A DNA stretch of 64,000 bases from Pelomonas sp051857475 (GCF_051857475.1 NZ_JBPZGZ010000002.1:1426001-1490000); one strand, 5' to 3'. Positions 42,116 through 51,665 are shown, counted from the first letter of the stretch. Numbers and translations: made by a program. Notes: generated by a model not told the origin, from the letters alone.

Positions 42116-42880
42116 ATGGCCACGATTCCCGACACACTGGACGCACTGCGCGCGGAGCTGGCTTCATTGCAGTCGCAAGCCGTGAACGCACGGGCAGAAC
42201 TGGCGCGCCTGCGGGCCGACCTTGCCCAGGCACGGACGCAACTGGATGGCGACACCATGCACCGATTGCTGGCAGCCAACGAGCAACTGGTGGTGGACGC
42301 CATGCGCGCGCGCGACATGGCCGACTCCACGGCGCTGCTGATGGCCGAGCTGTCGCGTTCCAGCGAACTCGACTCGCTGACCCAGCTGCCCAATCGCCTG
42401 CTGCTGGTCGATCGTTTCTCGCAGGGGCTGACCCACGCCAGGCGCCAGGGTGGGCGGCTGGCGCTGCTCTTCCTGGATCTGGATGGCTTCAAACAGATCA
42501 ATGACAAGCTGGGTCATCGGGTCGGCGACGAGGTGCTGCGTGCCGTCAGCCTGTGCCTCGTCAGCAGTGTGCGGCAGATCGACACGGTGTGCCGCCTGGG
42601 CGGCGATGAGTTCATCGTGCTGCTGCCCGAGATCATGGACGCGGCGGACCCGGGCCTGGTGGCGCAGAAGCTGATGGATTCGCTGGCTTCGCTGATGCAC
42701 GCTGGAGGCGTCCCCGTCCGGGTGTCTGCCAGCATCGGCATCAGCGTCTACCCCGATGACGCCGAGGACATCGAAGCGTTGGTGGATTGCGCCGATCAGG
42801 CGATGTACCGCAGCAAACGCGCCGGGGGCGGCTGCTACAGCTTCTTCTCGACTCTCGGCTCCGGCGCCAGCGCATGTTGA
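42116..42880 (+). CDS. Diguanylate cyclase (GGDEF protein)
   Basis: A 254-residue protein with an N-terminal coiled coil (LRAELASLQSQAVNARAELA) and a GGDEF domain with intact GGDEF and an I-site RQID five residues before it. It should make c-di-GMP and be product-inhibited. It is a close paralogue of the first 255 residues of the 35660 hybrid (both share LLAANEQLV and TVCRLGGDEF) but lacks the kinase and receiver parts. A kaiC remnant precedes it. Confidence 0.92.
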   Translation: MATIPDTLDALRAELASLQSQAVNARAELARLRADLAQARTQLDGDTMHRLLAANEQLVVDAMRARDMADSTALLMAELSRSSELDSLTQLPNRLLLVDRFSQGLTHARRQGGRLALLFLDLDGFKQINDKLGHRVGDEVLRAVSLCLVSSVRQIDTVCRLGGDEFIVLLPEIMDAADPGLVAQKLMDSLASLMHAGGVPVRVSASIGISVYPDDAEDIEALVDCADQAMYRSKRAGGGCYSFFSTLGSGASAC

Positions 42881-43100
42881 CCGCGCTTGCCGATCATCGG
42901 TAAGCGGGGCCGGTGGCGAGAAGGGATCGGTCTCGTTTACCGAGGGCGGCCTGGCGCTCCTGGCCGAGGGCCGAACGGTTCTTCGCCGCGGAGCTGCGTG
43001 CTACGCCCGGTACACCGTCCTTGCAAGCCGGAAAACGCAGAGCAGGTTCTGGGATTGCCGCTTCAGCTGCACCGGATCTCCCGGGGCACGAGAGTTTGAG

Positions 43101-43373
43101 ATGAACAGCAATCAGTCGCAAGGACAGCGTCCGCAGCAGCAGTCCGGTCAAGCCAACGACACGCCGGTGCCGGCCGACGGCAGCGAAGGCAATGTGCCGA
43201 ACCTGGGCGACAGCAACCGCTCGCCACGACAGCCGCCGCCCGCACCCGGTCGGCCGCCACAGCGCCAGCAGGGCGGCGACCCATGGAGCCGGTCGTTCGC
43301 CGAGGACGCGGACGACGAGGGCGACACCCGACCCAACGCCAGCGTCGACGACGGCTCCGCGAGTCGTACCTGA
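43101..43373 (+). CDS. Small Gln/Pro-rich disordered protein
   Basis: A 90-residue, low-complexity, probably disordered protein (QGQRPQQQSGQAND, PPPAPGRPPQRQQGGDPW, acidic tail). No domain. The second-copy cluster has it between GGDEF and hemerythrin genes. Confidence 0.6.
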   Translation: MNSNQSQGQRPQQQSGQANDTPVPADGSEGNVPNLGDSNRSPRQPPPAPGRPPQRQQGGDPWSRSFAEDADDEGDTRPNASVDDGSASRT

Positions 43374-43455
43374 GCGCCGACGATGCCCGCCCGCCGCATC
43401 GCGGGCGCCTTCTGCAACCCGCCGCCCCGCGGGACGCCTCGCCGAGGAAAGCACC

Positions 43456-43950
43456 GTGTCCACAGCCACCCGCACAGCCACGACGTCGACTGACGCCATC
43501 CAACTCCTGATCACCGACCACCAGCAGGTCAAGAAGCTGTTCAAGGCTTACCAGCAGCTCATCCACGCCGAGGGTGGGGATGACGAGAGGCAGCTGCTGG
43601 CGCAGGAGATCTGCGCCAAGTTGACCGTGCATGCCATGATCGAGGAAGAGCTCTTCTACCCTGCCGCGCGCCAGATGCTGACGGGTGACGAGGATCTCGT
43701 CGACGAGGCAGACGTGGAGCATGCCAGCGCCAAGGAGCTGATCAGGCAGATCATCCAGTCGGCGCCGGGTGACCCGCTGTACGACGCCAAGGTCAAGGTG
43801 CTGGGCGAATACATCGACCACCACGTCAGGGAAGAGGAAGACGAGATGTTCCCCAAGGTCAGGAAGAGTGGCCTTGACGTCCGCGCGCTCGGTGAAGAGA
43901 TGGCTGCGCGCAAGGACGATCTTCTGGCCGACATGGCGGGCGCCGAATAG
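43456..43950 (+). CDS. Hemerythrin-domain protein (second copy)
   Basis: A 164-residue HHE protein starting at GTG 43456, preceded by GAGGAAAG. Iron ligand segments are LLITDHQQVKKLF, TVHAMIEEELFYPA and IDHHVREEEDEMFPKV. The region VDEADVEHAS to DPLYDAKVKVLGEYIDHHV is near-identical to the protein at 38339, also at DNA level. It lacks the long basic N-terminal extension of that copy. Confidence 0.9.
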   Translation: MSTATRTATTSTDAIQLLITDHQQVKKLFKAYQQLIHAEGGDDERQLLAQEICAKLTVHAMIEEELFYPAARQMLTGDEDLVDEADVEHASAKELIRQIIQSAPGDPLYDAKVKVLGEYIDHHVREEEDEMFPKVRKSGLDVRALGEEMAARKDDLLADMAGAE

Positions 43951-43963
43951 GGCGGCGGTGACT

Positions 43964-45292
43964 TCAGCGCCGGCCACCCGCTGCTGTGGTCACGTCACCG
44001 TAGCTGCGCGGCAGCAGGATGCGAAACACCGTCCCGACGCCGATCTCCGATTCGAGCTCGGTGGTGGCGTTCAACAGATCGCACAGGCGCTTGACGATGG
44101 ACAGTCCGATGCCCTCGCCCACCTGCTGACTCACCGGGCGCGGATCCTCGGAAGATGGATAGGTTCCGGTGAGATCCACGTTCACATGCGTCACCGCGCC
44201 TGTGGCGTGGTCGGTCGCGACCTGTCGCGCCTGTTCGGTGGCCTCTTCGATCGCACCTGCCAGCTGCGAACCCGGGCCCGCGTGAAAGCCCGGCCCGGTA
44301 TCCCTCACTTCGAAGAACCAGCGATCGAGGTCACTGGACGCACCGTCCCCACACCTGATCGTGACGCCCCCCGTGCGGGTGTATTTGATCGCATTGATGA
44401 CCAGGTTCTGCGCGATGCGCCGCATCTTCACGGCGTCGCCCTCGACGGGCAGCGCGGCTGGCCCCTCGAAGCGAAGGTAGAGGCCCCGTTCCTGCGCATG
44501 GGGCTGCAGGTCCTCGCACAGCACGCCCAGCAGCGTGACGACATCGATGACCTCCAGCTGGAGGTGCTCCAGGCCGCCTTGCAGACGCGCAAGGCTTGTC
44601 ACGTCATTCAGCAGATGGCTCAGCGAGCCGACGTTGCGATCCAGCAGGCGCAGGAAGCCGTTGCGCATGGGCTCGGAAGCCTTCGGCGAAGCCAGCCCGG
44701 CCGTCGCCGTGGCCACGACACCGAGGTTGCCGCGCAGGTCATGCGCCGCCTGCTGCCACAGCCGCGCACGCTCCCTTTCCAGCTCGCGCAGGGATTGCAG
44801 GGCCTGCTCGAGGTCACGGATATGGCTGGTCGCCTCGATCTGCTGCAGCTGGAAATACTGCGACACGCTGGCGCCGACGGCGTCGCCGCACTGCTGCGCC
44901 CAGATCCTGCGTGCCTCGGCCATGGCCGACGGGCTGATGTTGTGAGTCGCGACCGCGTATTCCTCCAGCTCCACCACCACACATTCGTTCAACCGTCCGA
45001 GCTCCCGGGTCACCTCGGCCAGGTCGAAGCCCTGTTGCCAGCGGTGCAGCCCGTGGGCCGCCGCGTCCCCCTGCTGGCGCTTCTGGTCGGCCGCCGCCAG
45101 CCCGCCGCCGGCAAGCCTGCGCTCAAAGTCGACCAGCAGCGCCGGAATATGGTCATGCAACTGCGCGCGGGGCAGTGCCGCGCCCGTGGTGAGCGTCGGA
45201 TCAGACGTCACGGCGATGCGCCACGCCTGCAGAACGGCGCCACGCCGCCGCTTCAGGTATGCGCTGAGTGCCAAATGCTCGGCGGCTTGCAT
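43964..45292 (-). CDS. Sensor histidine kinase with RsbRD-like N-terminus
   Basis: A protein of about 442 residues from the ATG at 45292; an upstream start at 45391 is possible. The N-terminal region (RRGAVLQAWRIAVTSDPTLT, HIPALLVDFERRL) resembles the RsbRD N-terminal domain. The H-box is AAHDLRGNLGVVA, and the ATP-binding domain has NAIKYTRTGGV, DTGPGF and GEGIGLSIVKRLCD. There is no membrane segment, so it is cytoplasmic. The response-regulator partner is not nearby. It is divergent from the PRC-barrel gene. Confidence 0.85.
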   Translation of the reverse strand: MQAAEHLALSAYLKRRRGAVLQAWRIAVTSDPTLTTGAALPRAQLHDHIPALLVDFERRLAGGGLAAADQKRQQGDAAAHGLHRWQQGFDLAEVTRELGRLNECVVVELEEYAVATHNISPSAMAEARRIWAQQCGDAVGASVSQYFQLQQIEATSHIRDLEQALQSLRELERERARLWQQAAHDLRGNLGVVATATAGLASPKASEPMRNGFLRLLDRNVGSLSHLLNDVTSLARLQGGLEHLQLEVIDVVTLLGVLCEDLQPHAQERGLYLRFEGPAALPVEGDAVKMRRIAQNLVINAIKYTRTGGVTIRCGDGASSDLDRWFFEVRDTGPGFHAGPGSQLAGAIEEATEQARQVATDHATGAVTHVNVDLTGTYPSSEDPRPVSQQVGEGIGLSIVKRLCDLLNATTELESEIGVGTVFRILLPRSYGDVTTAAGGRR

Positions 45293-45441
45293 CGGCGCAT
45301 CCTTGTCCAACGAATTGAGAGCCCATTCTGGGCGCAAACGCCGCGCAATGGTAAAGCCCCTGTTTTGCGGCGGCTGCGTACGCAATCGCACCGACGCTCA
45401 TCCACCGCTGCGTCACGATCTCGCCGTATTCCAGGAGCCCC

Positions 45442-46194
45442 ATGTTCAACAGCGTCAGCCATGTCTCCATGGCCCATGTGAAGGCCGTAGATGGCGACAT
45501 CGGCCCCATCGAAGATTTGCTGTTCGATGACCGTGACTGGGTCATCCGCTATCTCGTCGTGGATGCGGGCAGCTGGCTGGCCGAACGCGATGTGCTGATC
45601 TCGCCGTATTCCATCAAGCAGCCGCTGGGGCACGACCGGGTGATCGACGTCGCGCTGACGCGCCGGCTGATACACAGCAGCCCGCCCCTGGACATCGAAC
45701 GAACCGTCTCGCGCCAGCAGGAGCTGGCGTTCGAGCGCCACTATCACTACCCGGCCTATTGGGATGGTGGCGGGCTCTGGGCTCTGGGCGCCAGGCCTTT
45801 TCCTTCGGTTGCGCCGCGGCCACTGGCCGATCGCGAGGCGGCCAGCGTCTACCCGGCAGACATGCAGTTGCGCAGTGCCGAGCAGGTATGTGGCTACGAG
45901 CTGCAGGCCGCCGGCCGTGGCATCGGCCAGGTGCAGGACTTTGTTTTCGACGACGAGAGCTGGCAGATCCGCTATCTGGTCGTCGACACCCAGAGCTGGT
46001 GGCCTCGCGGGAGAAAGGTGCTGATCGCGCTGCCTTGGGTGGACCGTATCGACTGGGCCAGACAGGAGATCCATGTGTCGCTGACGCGGGAGCAGGTCAA
46101 GTGCAGCCCCGTCTACCAGGATGTCGCCTCCATCCATCGCGACTACGAGATCCTTCTGCATGCGAACTATCAACGCGCGGGCTATTGGGCCTGA
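45442..46194 (+). CDS. Tandem PRC-barrel domain protein
   Basis: A 250-residue protein with two PRC-barrel units: residues about 15-70 (GDIGPIEDLLFDDRDWVIRY, LVVDAGSW) and about 150-210 (RGIGQVQDFVFDDESWQIRY, LVVDTQSWW). The match between them shows internal duplication. PRC-barrels bind RNA or other proteins; in this family they are linked to stress responses. The role here is unknown. Confidence 0.85.
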   Translation: MFNSVSHVSMAHVKAVDGDIGPIEDLLFDDRDWVIRYLVVDAGSWLAERDVLISPYSIKQPLGHDRVIDVALTRRLIHSSPPLDIERTVSRQQELAFERHYHYPAYWDGGGLWALGARPFPSVAPRPLADREAASVYPADMQLRSAEQVCGYELQAAGRGIGQVQDFVFDDESWQIRYLVVDTQSWWPRGRKVLIALPWVDRIDWARQEIHVSLTREQVKCSPVYQDVASIHRDYEILLHANYQRAGYWA

Positions 46195-46220
46195 GCCTCA
46201 ACGCCATTGAAAGGCCGACC

Positions 46221-46505
46221 ATGACCGCACGCGAAACCTATATCGAGAACATCAAGCTCGAGCTCGATGAGCTCAACGATCAGCTCAACTCCTTCGAAAC
46301 CAAGGTGACCCACGCCAGGCAGGACGCGCGCGAGCGCTATGCCGCGGAGCTGGCCAAGCTGCGCGTGCATTCACGGGAGGCACGGGTGAAGTGGGAGGCG
46401 CTGCAGACGTCCGGCGAAGCCTCCTGGCACCAGTGGGTATCCGACATGGACCGCACGCGCGACGCCTTCATCCACGCCTTCCACGATTTCAAAGCGCGCC
46501 TTTGA
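46221..46505 (+). CDS. Small coiled-coil protein
   Basis: A 94-residue, highly charged helical protein (ENIKLELDELNDQLNSFETK, VTHARQDARERYAAELAKLR), probably one long coiled coil. It follows the PRC-barrel gene by 26 bases on the same strand. Confidence 0.7.
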   Translation: MTARETYIENIKLELDELNDQLNSFETKVTHARQDARERYAAELAKLRVHSREARVKWEALQTSGEASWHQWVSDMDRTRDAFIHAFHDFKARL

Positions 46506-46759
46506 CGCCGGAGCCTGCTGTTCCGAGTCGCTGGACGCGGGGCATGCGGATGGGTGGCTGCGATGGCGTTCATGGTGGGCCTCAGCGCAAAGCCATGTGC
46601 CGAGATTGCGCGCCGGTACCACCGGCGTCTATGCGACGACAGACCGCGCACATGACCTGGCGTGCGCTGCCGCACCGTCAAGAGGATGCGATCGGTCTAA
46701 GGTCGAGTTCGTCTCGGCCGTGCAGTCCCCGATGACCGGACATTGATCCAGGAGATGCC

Positions 46760-46912
46760 ATGAAGAAGTCGATGAAGTCCAAGAGCAAACCCGCAGAACC
46801 CGCGGGCCACCCGCCGGTGCTGGACATCAAGCCAGAGGGCCCCAAGGTGTCGGCTCCCATGCCCGAGCGCCACAAGCAATCCGGCCGCAAGGGTCACAAG
46901 GGCGGACGATGA
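46760..46912 (+). CDS. 50-residue basic protein
   Basis: A short gene with a good ribosome-binding site (GGAGATGCC before ATG 46760). The product (MKKSMKSKSKPAEPAGHPPV... ending KQSGRKGHKGGR) is Lys/Gly-rich at both ends and probably disordered. It stops 7 bases before the stop of the convergent gene. Confidence 0.5.
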   Translation: MKKSMKSKSKPAEPAGHPPVLDIKPEGPKVSAPMPERHKQSGRKGHKGGR

Positions 46913-46918
46913 GCGTCC

Positions 46919-47785
46919 TCAACTGCTGAAGCGGTAGCGCAGCTTGCCCAGGCGACCGCGCCAGTAGGTGCGGCGCCCGTCCAGCAGCAGCCAGGCGGCC
47001 TCGCCGGCCAGCGGCACGCGCATGCCATCGCGTATCGCCCAGTCTTTCCAACGCCCCTCCCAGCGCGTCATCACGATGGCCCTGCCCACCCTGCGGGCGC
47101 GCGCCTCGGACCTCACGGTCTCCACCAGGCCCGCGTCGCCGAAACTGAAGCGCAGCGTCACCGACACCGCACCGTCCGTCAGCGTGGCATCGGCACGTCG
47201 AGCGTCCACCGCCACCCACTGCACGCCCTGGCTGGGCAGCAGCGCCGTGGGGTACCAGGGCGCCTCGGCTAGAAAATGCATCAGCTCCGCGCGCGCCAGC
47301 TCGCCGCCGCCATCGCGCTGCCGACGGGCCATGTCGATGAAATCCAGCAGCAACGCGTGCAACAGGCCCGCACCGGCCAGGTAGCCATCGTGCAGGCGCA
47401 CGCTCAGCCCGGCGAACACATCCACGCGGGCGTTCCACAGGAAACCCGGTCCGCGTGTCGCCACATGCTGATCCGCCGTGAAGGGCCGCGAGCGCGCGCT
47501 CGCCGGCGACAGGCTGAGGAAGCCGCTCTGCGTCAGGTGCACGCCGCTCACCATGGGCTGGCCGGCGGTCAGTGCTGCGCGGAGGTAGCGCTGGACGGGT
47601 GCCGGCAGGTTGTTCAGCTCGGCAGGGTCGAAATGCGACACGCCTGCCGGACCGGGTTCGGCGCCCAGCTTGGCCGTCAACGCAGTGGATCGCTCGCACC
47701 AGAGTCGATGGCCTCGCGCACGCAGCCGGGCGATCACGGCAACCGGGGCTGCCACAAGAAGTAAAGCAGCGAGCAGCCAGAGCAT
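46919..47785 (-). CDS. DUF6544-like membrane-anchored protein
   Basis: A 288-residue protein starting at ATG 47785 with a membrane anchor (MLWLLAALLLVAAPVAVIA). The body begins with LPAPVQRYLRAALTAGQPMV, the recognisable start of the DUF6544/DUF6920 family, and continues FLWNARVDVFAGLSVRLHDG. The function of the family is unknown. Convergent with the 50-residue gene. Confidence 0.75.
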   Translation of the reverse strand: MLWLLAALLLVAAPVAVIARLRARGHRLWCERSTALTAKLGAEPGPAGVSHFDPAELNNLPAPVQRYLRAALTAGQPMVSGVHLTQSGFLSLSPASARSRPFTADQHVATRGPGFLWNARVDVFAGLSVRLHDGYLAGAGLLHALLLDFIDMARRQRDGGGELARAELMHFLAEAPWYPTALLPSQGVQWVAVDARRADATLTDGAVSVTLRFSFGDAGLVETVRSEARARRVGRAIVMTRWEGRWKDWAIRDGMRVPLAGEAAWLLLDGRRTYWRGRLGKLRYRFSS

Positions 47786-47967
47786 GCGGGTGGCCGGTTT
47801 CGTTGAGTGAAAGGTCGCGCAGGCTCGCCGGTCCTGCGGACACCGTCTGTGCGTTGGCGAACGCAGGCACCGCACAGACCGCCGCGAGCATCAAGTGCAG
47901 CATGGGCGGCGCCGCCTCCCGTCCGTGACACCGTCAAGGCGCCGGGGAACGCACTCTGAAAGCTTTC

Positions 47968-48462
47968 ATGACCTCCGCCACGATCACCGCCACTGCCTCG
48001 GCCATTCCGAGCTTCACGCCCGCCGGTTCGGCCCAGCCCGCACCGCTCGAGAACCTGATGGACACGCTGCACAGGACCGGGCACTTCAAATACCTCATCA
48101 AGGCCATCACGGCCACCGGCCTGACCAGCCCGTTCCAGGCATCCGGGCCCCACACCGTGTTCGCCCCCAATGACTACGCGTTCGGCAGGCTGGCCATAGA
48201 GGTGCTGACCGACTTGTTCAAGCCCGAAGCGAAGGCTCGGCTGACCGCCATCCTGAGGCTGCACCTGGTGCCCCGCCGCGTGACGGCCGCGGTCTCAGGC
48301 AGCGGGTCCAACCTGCTGAAGTCGCTGCAAGGCGAGGATCTCGCCATGAACACGACCCAGGGCCTGAGGGTGAACGAGGCCCGCATCGTCGAGAGCGATG
48401 TTCAGGCCTCCAACGGCGTGATCCACGTGATCGATACGGTGCTGATGCCTGCCGCAGGCTGA
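47968..48462 (+). CDS. Fasciclin-domain protein
   Basis: A 164-residue protein with one fasciclin (FAS1) domain: ENLMDTLHRTGHFKYLIKAI, GPHTVFAPNDYAFGRL, LRLHLVPRRVTAA and the closing VIHVIDTVLMP. FAS1 domains mediate adhesion outside the cell, but no signal peptide is obvious. Confidence 0.85.
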   Translation: MTSATITATASAIPSFTPAGSAQPAPLENLMDTLHRTGHFKYLIKAITATGLTSPFQASGPHTVFAPNDYAFGRLAIEVLTDLFKPEAKARLTAILRLHLVPRRVTAAVSGSGSNLLKSLQGEDLAMNTTQGLRVNEARIVESDVQASNGVIHVIDTVLMPAAG

Positions 48463-48474
48463 GCCCGAAGGCGG

Positions 48475-49197
48475 TCAGTGCACCCCGCCATCCAGAGCGG
48501 CGTCGGGTGCGAACTTCATGACCAGGCGGTAGCTCGCACGGTCCTGCGCATAGCAAACGCAGGAGGCAGCCTCCAGGCCGGCCCGGTCGCTGACCGTGAT
48601 CCATCCCCGGTGGTAGCGGATCAACCCGGCTGCCTGCAGGCTGCCAGCCGCCACCGTGACGCCGACACGGCGCGCGCCCAGCAGCTGAGCCATGCCTTCC
48701 TGCGTGGCCGCGAAGCCCTCGCTTCGGGACCGATCCTGCCCCATCAGCAACCAGCGAGCCAGCCGCGCCCTCAAGGCGTGGAAATGCAGGCAGGCCGACG
48801 TGGTGGTGGATTGCCGCCATTGCACCTGCAGATAGCCCATCAGCAGCCGGCGCAGACCTGGGCTGGCGGGCAGCTCCCGGCGCAAGACCGCGGCGGGCAT
48901 GTCCCAGGCCTGTCCGTCCTGCTGCACCAGCACGGTCACGGGGCTGGCGGCCACGCCCAGCACCAACTGGGCGCCCAGCACGCCCTCGCTGCCCATCATG
49001 CCGACCTGCAGCAGGGGATGGGCCTCCAGCGGGGTGACAAGGGACAGGCAGCCCTGCATCGGGAACAGCAGCGACGGCACCGGCCGATCCTGGACGGCCA
49101 GTTGCTGGCCGCGGAGCAGCGGCACCTGGATGCTCTGCTTCAGCAGCCGTCGCTGCTCTGAGGCAGGCAGGCGGTGGAGCAACTGGTTGGTGGGCAT
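48475..49197 (-). CDS. Crp/Fnr-family regulator (copy 1)
   Basis: A 240-residue protein with a cyclic-nucleotide-binding-like domain and a C-terminal HTH (ATQEGMAQLLGARRVGVTVA). No iron-sulfur Cys cluster is seen at the N-terminus, so it is not a classical Fnr. It lies 52 bases from a second member of the family at 49250 on the same strand; both carry the LARWLL / LCRWLL helix and a GRINV / GWITV wing. Confidence 0.85.
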   Translation of the reverse strand: MPTNQLLHRLPASEQRRLLKQSIQVPLLRGQQLAVQDRPVPSLLFPMQGCLSLVTPLEAHPLLQVGMMGSEGVLGAQLVLGVAASPVTVLVQQDGQAWDMPAAVLRRELPASPGLRRLLMGYLQVQWRQSTTTSACLHFHALRARLARWLLMGQDRSRSEGFAATQEGMAQLLGARRVGVTVAAGSLQAAGLIRYHRGWITVSDRAGLEAASCVCYAQDRASYRLVMKFAPDAALDGGVH

Positions 49198-49249
49198 GCG
49201 CCAGTCTGGGCGCGACCCGATCGCGGCGCTGTGCGCCAGCGCACGCTGG

Positions 49250-49981
49250 CTAGTGGGTCGGCAGCGGTCGATTCAGCAGGCGGTCGTATTCATCCTTGAC
49301 GACGCCGTAGCACTCACAGCTGCGCTTCTCCAGGCCCGGTCGGTCGATGACGTTGATGCGCCCGCGCGCATACTCGATCAGCCCGAGCTTCTGCAGCTTC
49401 AGCGCCGCCTCGGTGACGCCTTCCCGGCGCACGCCCAGCATGTTGGCGATCAGCTCCTGCGTCATCACCAGCTCATCACCCGCGATGCGGTCCAGGCTCA
49501 GCAGCAGCCAGCGGCACAGCTGCTGCTCCAGCAGATGGTGGCGGTTGCAGACGGCCGTCTGCGCCATCTGCGTCAACAGTGCCTGGGTATAGCGCAGCAG
49601 CAGATGCATGCCGACGCCATAACGGTTGAACTCGGCCTTGATGGTTGCGGCGCTGAGCCGGAAGCAGCCGCCCGCGCTCTGCACGACGGCGCGGCTGGGC
49701 GTGGTTTCGCCACCCATGAAGAGGGACACCCCGACGACGCCTTCGTAGCCCACCACCGCGATCTCGGCCGAGCCGCCATCCTCCAGCACGTAGAGCAGCG
49801 ACACGATGGCCGTCGTCGGGAAGTAGACATGGCTTTGCGGCCGGCCGGACTCGTACAGCACCTGGCCCAGCTCCAGCGGCACGCACTCCAGCTGGCCCGA
49901 CCAGCGCGCCCACTCTTCGTCCGGCAAGGCCGCCAGCAGGCGGTTGTTGCGGGGGGCAAGGGCATCCAGCGGTGCAGGCAT
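49250..49981 (-). CDS. Crp/Fnr-family regulator (copy 2)
   Basis: A 243-residue protein with the cNMP-binding-like fold (GRPQSHVYFPTTAIVSLLYV, VVGYEGVVGVSLFMGGE) and HTH (MTQELIANMLGVRREGVTEA). A TTG upstream of the ATG at 49981 is a weaker start. It resembles the family of Crp/Fnr proteins near stress genes in Burkholderiales. The ligand is unknown. Confidence 0.87.
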   Translation of the reverse strand: MPAPLDALAPRNNRLLAALPDEEWARWSGQLECVPLELGQVLYESGRPQSHVYFPTTAIVSLLYVLEDGGSAEIAVVGYEGVVGVSLFMGGETTPSRAVVQSAGGCFRLSAATIKAEFNRYGVGMHLLLRYTQALLTQMAQTAVCNRHHLLEQQLCRWLLLSLDRIAGDELVMTQELIANMLGVRREGVTEAALKLQKLGLIEYARGRINVIDRPGLEKRSCECYGVVKDEYDRLLNRPLPTH

Positions 49982-50089
49982 CAATCCGTTGTGGTGGTCG
50001 GGGCTAGGCGTTCACTTTAGCCAGCCTGCAGGCATTCGTGTGTTCGGTAGCGCACATACACGCAGGCACGGTGCAAGTGGTTGCCTGCG

Positions 50090-50836
50090 TCACTGGGTCA
50101 GCGCCAGCAGGACATCGGCATACCAGGCCAGATTGAGCCCCGGGGATGCGTCTGCCGTGGCGTCCCGGGACTTCATGTCCATGCGCGGCGCATGCACGCC
50201 CAGCAGCTGCCAAGGCAGGCTGGGGTCGCCGTCGGGGTCGTGGCGCACCACCGGCGCACCACTGCTGCCGTGCTGTAGCGGCGCGTCGGTCACGAAACAG
50301 CCCTGGCCCTCGAAGCGCACGCCAAAGGCCGAGGCCACCACGGCGCTGCGCACCACGGGCAGGTGGTGCAGCGTGTCGTGAAAGCCCAGAGGGAACCCCG
50401 CGACCAGCAGAGCCTGGCCCAGGCTTACCGCGTGCATATGCACCTGGATGTGGCGGGTGCCAAAGGCGCAGAACTGCGCGCCCCGCGGCATGGCCATGGC
50501 AGGGATCTCCAGGGTCGCGACATCGACGTCGCCGCCGCTGTCGCCGGCCTGGCGCCATTGCGGTATGCCGTCGTCGTACAGCGGCAGCGAGATGCGGTGC
50601 TGGTGTGTCAGGTCGATACCGGCCGCATGCAGACAGAACTCGAGGCGCTGCGGGCGATGGTCCGCGGCGAGATCGAGCAGTACATGTCGACTGGTGACCA
50701 GGAAGAGATGTTGACCGCGCTGGAAGAAGAACCCGCTGGCCGCTGTCAGCGCGCGTGGACCGATGAAGGTCTCGACCTGCGTGCAGGCGAGCAGCAACGG
50801 ATCCACACTGGTGGCGCGGGACTGGACGGCATACAT
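50090..50836 (-). CDS. Trypsin-like serine peptidase-fold protein
   Basis: About 248 residues from ATG 50836. The triad can be placed: His in LVTSRHVLLD, Asp in GGDVDVATLEIPA and Ser in QHGSSGAPVVRH. There is no signal peptide from this start; a longer upstream frame would add a low-complexity Pro/Arg-rich stretch. It resembles cytoplasmic or unlocalised trypsin-like proteins. The substrate is unknown. Confidence 0.75.
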   Translation of the reverse strand: MYAVQSRATSVDPLLLACTQVETFIGPRALTAASGFFFQRGQHLFLVTSRHVLLDLAADHRPQRLEFCLHAAGIDLTHQHRISLPLYDDGIPQWRQAGDSGGDVDVATLEIPAMAMPRGAQFCAFGTRHIQVHMHAVSLGQALLVAGFPLGFHDTLHHLPVVRSAVVASAFGVRFEGQGCFVTDAPLQHGSSGAPVVRHDPDGDPSLPWQLLGVHAPRMDMKSRDATADASPGLNLAWYADVLLALTQ

Positions 50837-51086
50837 GGCGGCTCCGGCAAGGTGGCGCCGCCGACCCGCGCAAGCCGGCCCGGGCAGACCGGGCACAGTT
50901 CCCGGGCTTTCGATTCGCGGGGCCGACGGCGGCGCCATGCTGCGGGCGGGAACGCCCAGGGTCTGTGCGGTGGCGCACAGGCGCGGGCCTGTTCGGATGA
51001 GCACCTGCTTGGTGCGCTATCGAACCGACACCGTGGTGCCAGGCCTCCAAGCTGCCCTGCCAAGGTGGGCATTCAAAGGAGCCGGC

Positions 51087-51665
51087 ATGAAGACATCTTC
51101 AACGAAGGGCTTGCCGCCGCCGGCGCGCCACGTCGCCTGGCTTCTCCTGGCTTGCGTTTTCGCCGTGCTGTGGGGCACGCCTGCCAATGCGGAACTGATC
51201 AGCACTGCCGACCTCAATGCGGGCCTCGCTCGCGCGGCAGCCGACCTGATTGCGGACAAGACTGCCTGCGACCAATGGACCGGCACCCCGCGCGACGTCT
51301 GCCGCGAACGGGCGCTAGCCAAGGAAAGGGTGACCCGGGCCGAGCTCGTGGTTGCAAGCACCGGCACTCGGATGGCGCATGACCACCTGGCTGCCGTCAA
51401 GGTGGATACCGCCTACGACATTGCTCGCACGCAGTGCAACGACAAGACCGCAGATGCCAAGCATGCCTGCACCAGGCAAGCCCAAACCCTGCGTACCCAG
51501 GGCCAGGCCGACCTGAAACGTCACCAGCACAAGAGCGAGGGTGCGGTCGATAGAGGCCGCGTGAGCGATGACAAGCCGGCCGCGGACAAATGCGACCCGC
51601 TGGCGTCAGACGCTGCGGCCAACTGCCCGCCGACGGCAAAGCCGAACAAGGGGGGCAAGAACTGA
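51087..51665 (+). CDS. Secreted Cys-containing protein
   Basis: A 192-residue protein with a signal peptide (HVAWLLLACVFAVLWGTPANA) and a charged helical mature part with several Cys (TACDQWTGTPRDVCRERAL, TQCNDKTADAKHACTRQA) that could form disulfides. No family named. AAAGGA precedes the ATG. Confidence 0.65.
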   Translation: MKTSSTKGLPPPARHVAWLLLACVFAVLWGTPANAELISTADLNAGLARAAADLIADKTACDQWTGTPRDVCRERALAKERVTRAELVVASTGTRMAHDHLAAVKVDTAYDIARTQCNDKTADAKHACTRQAQTLRTQGQADLKRHQHKSEGAVDRGRVSDDKPAADKCDPLASDAAANCPPTAKPNKGGKN

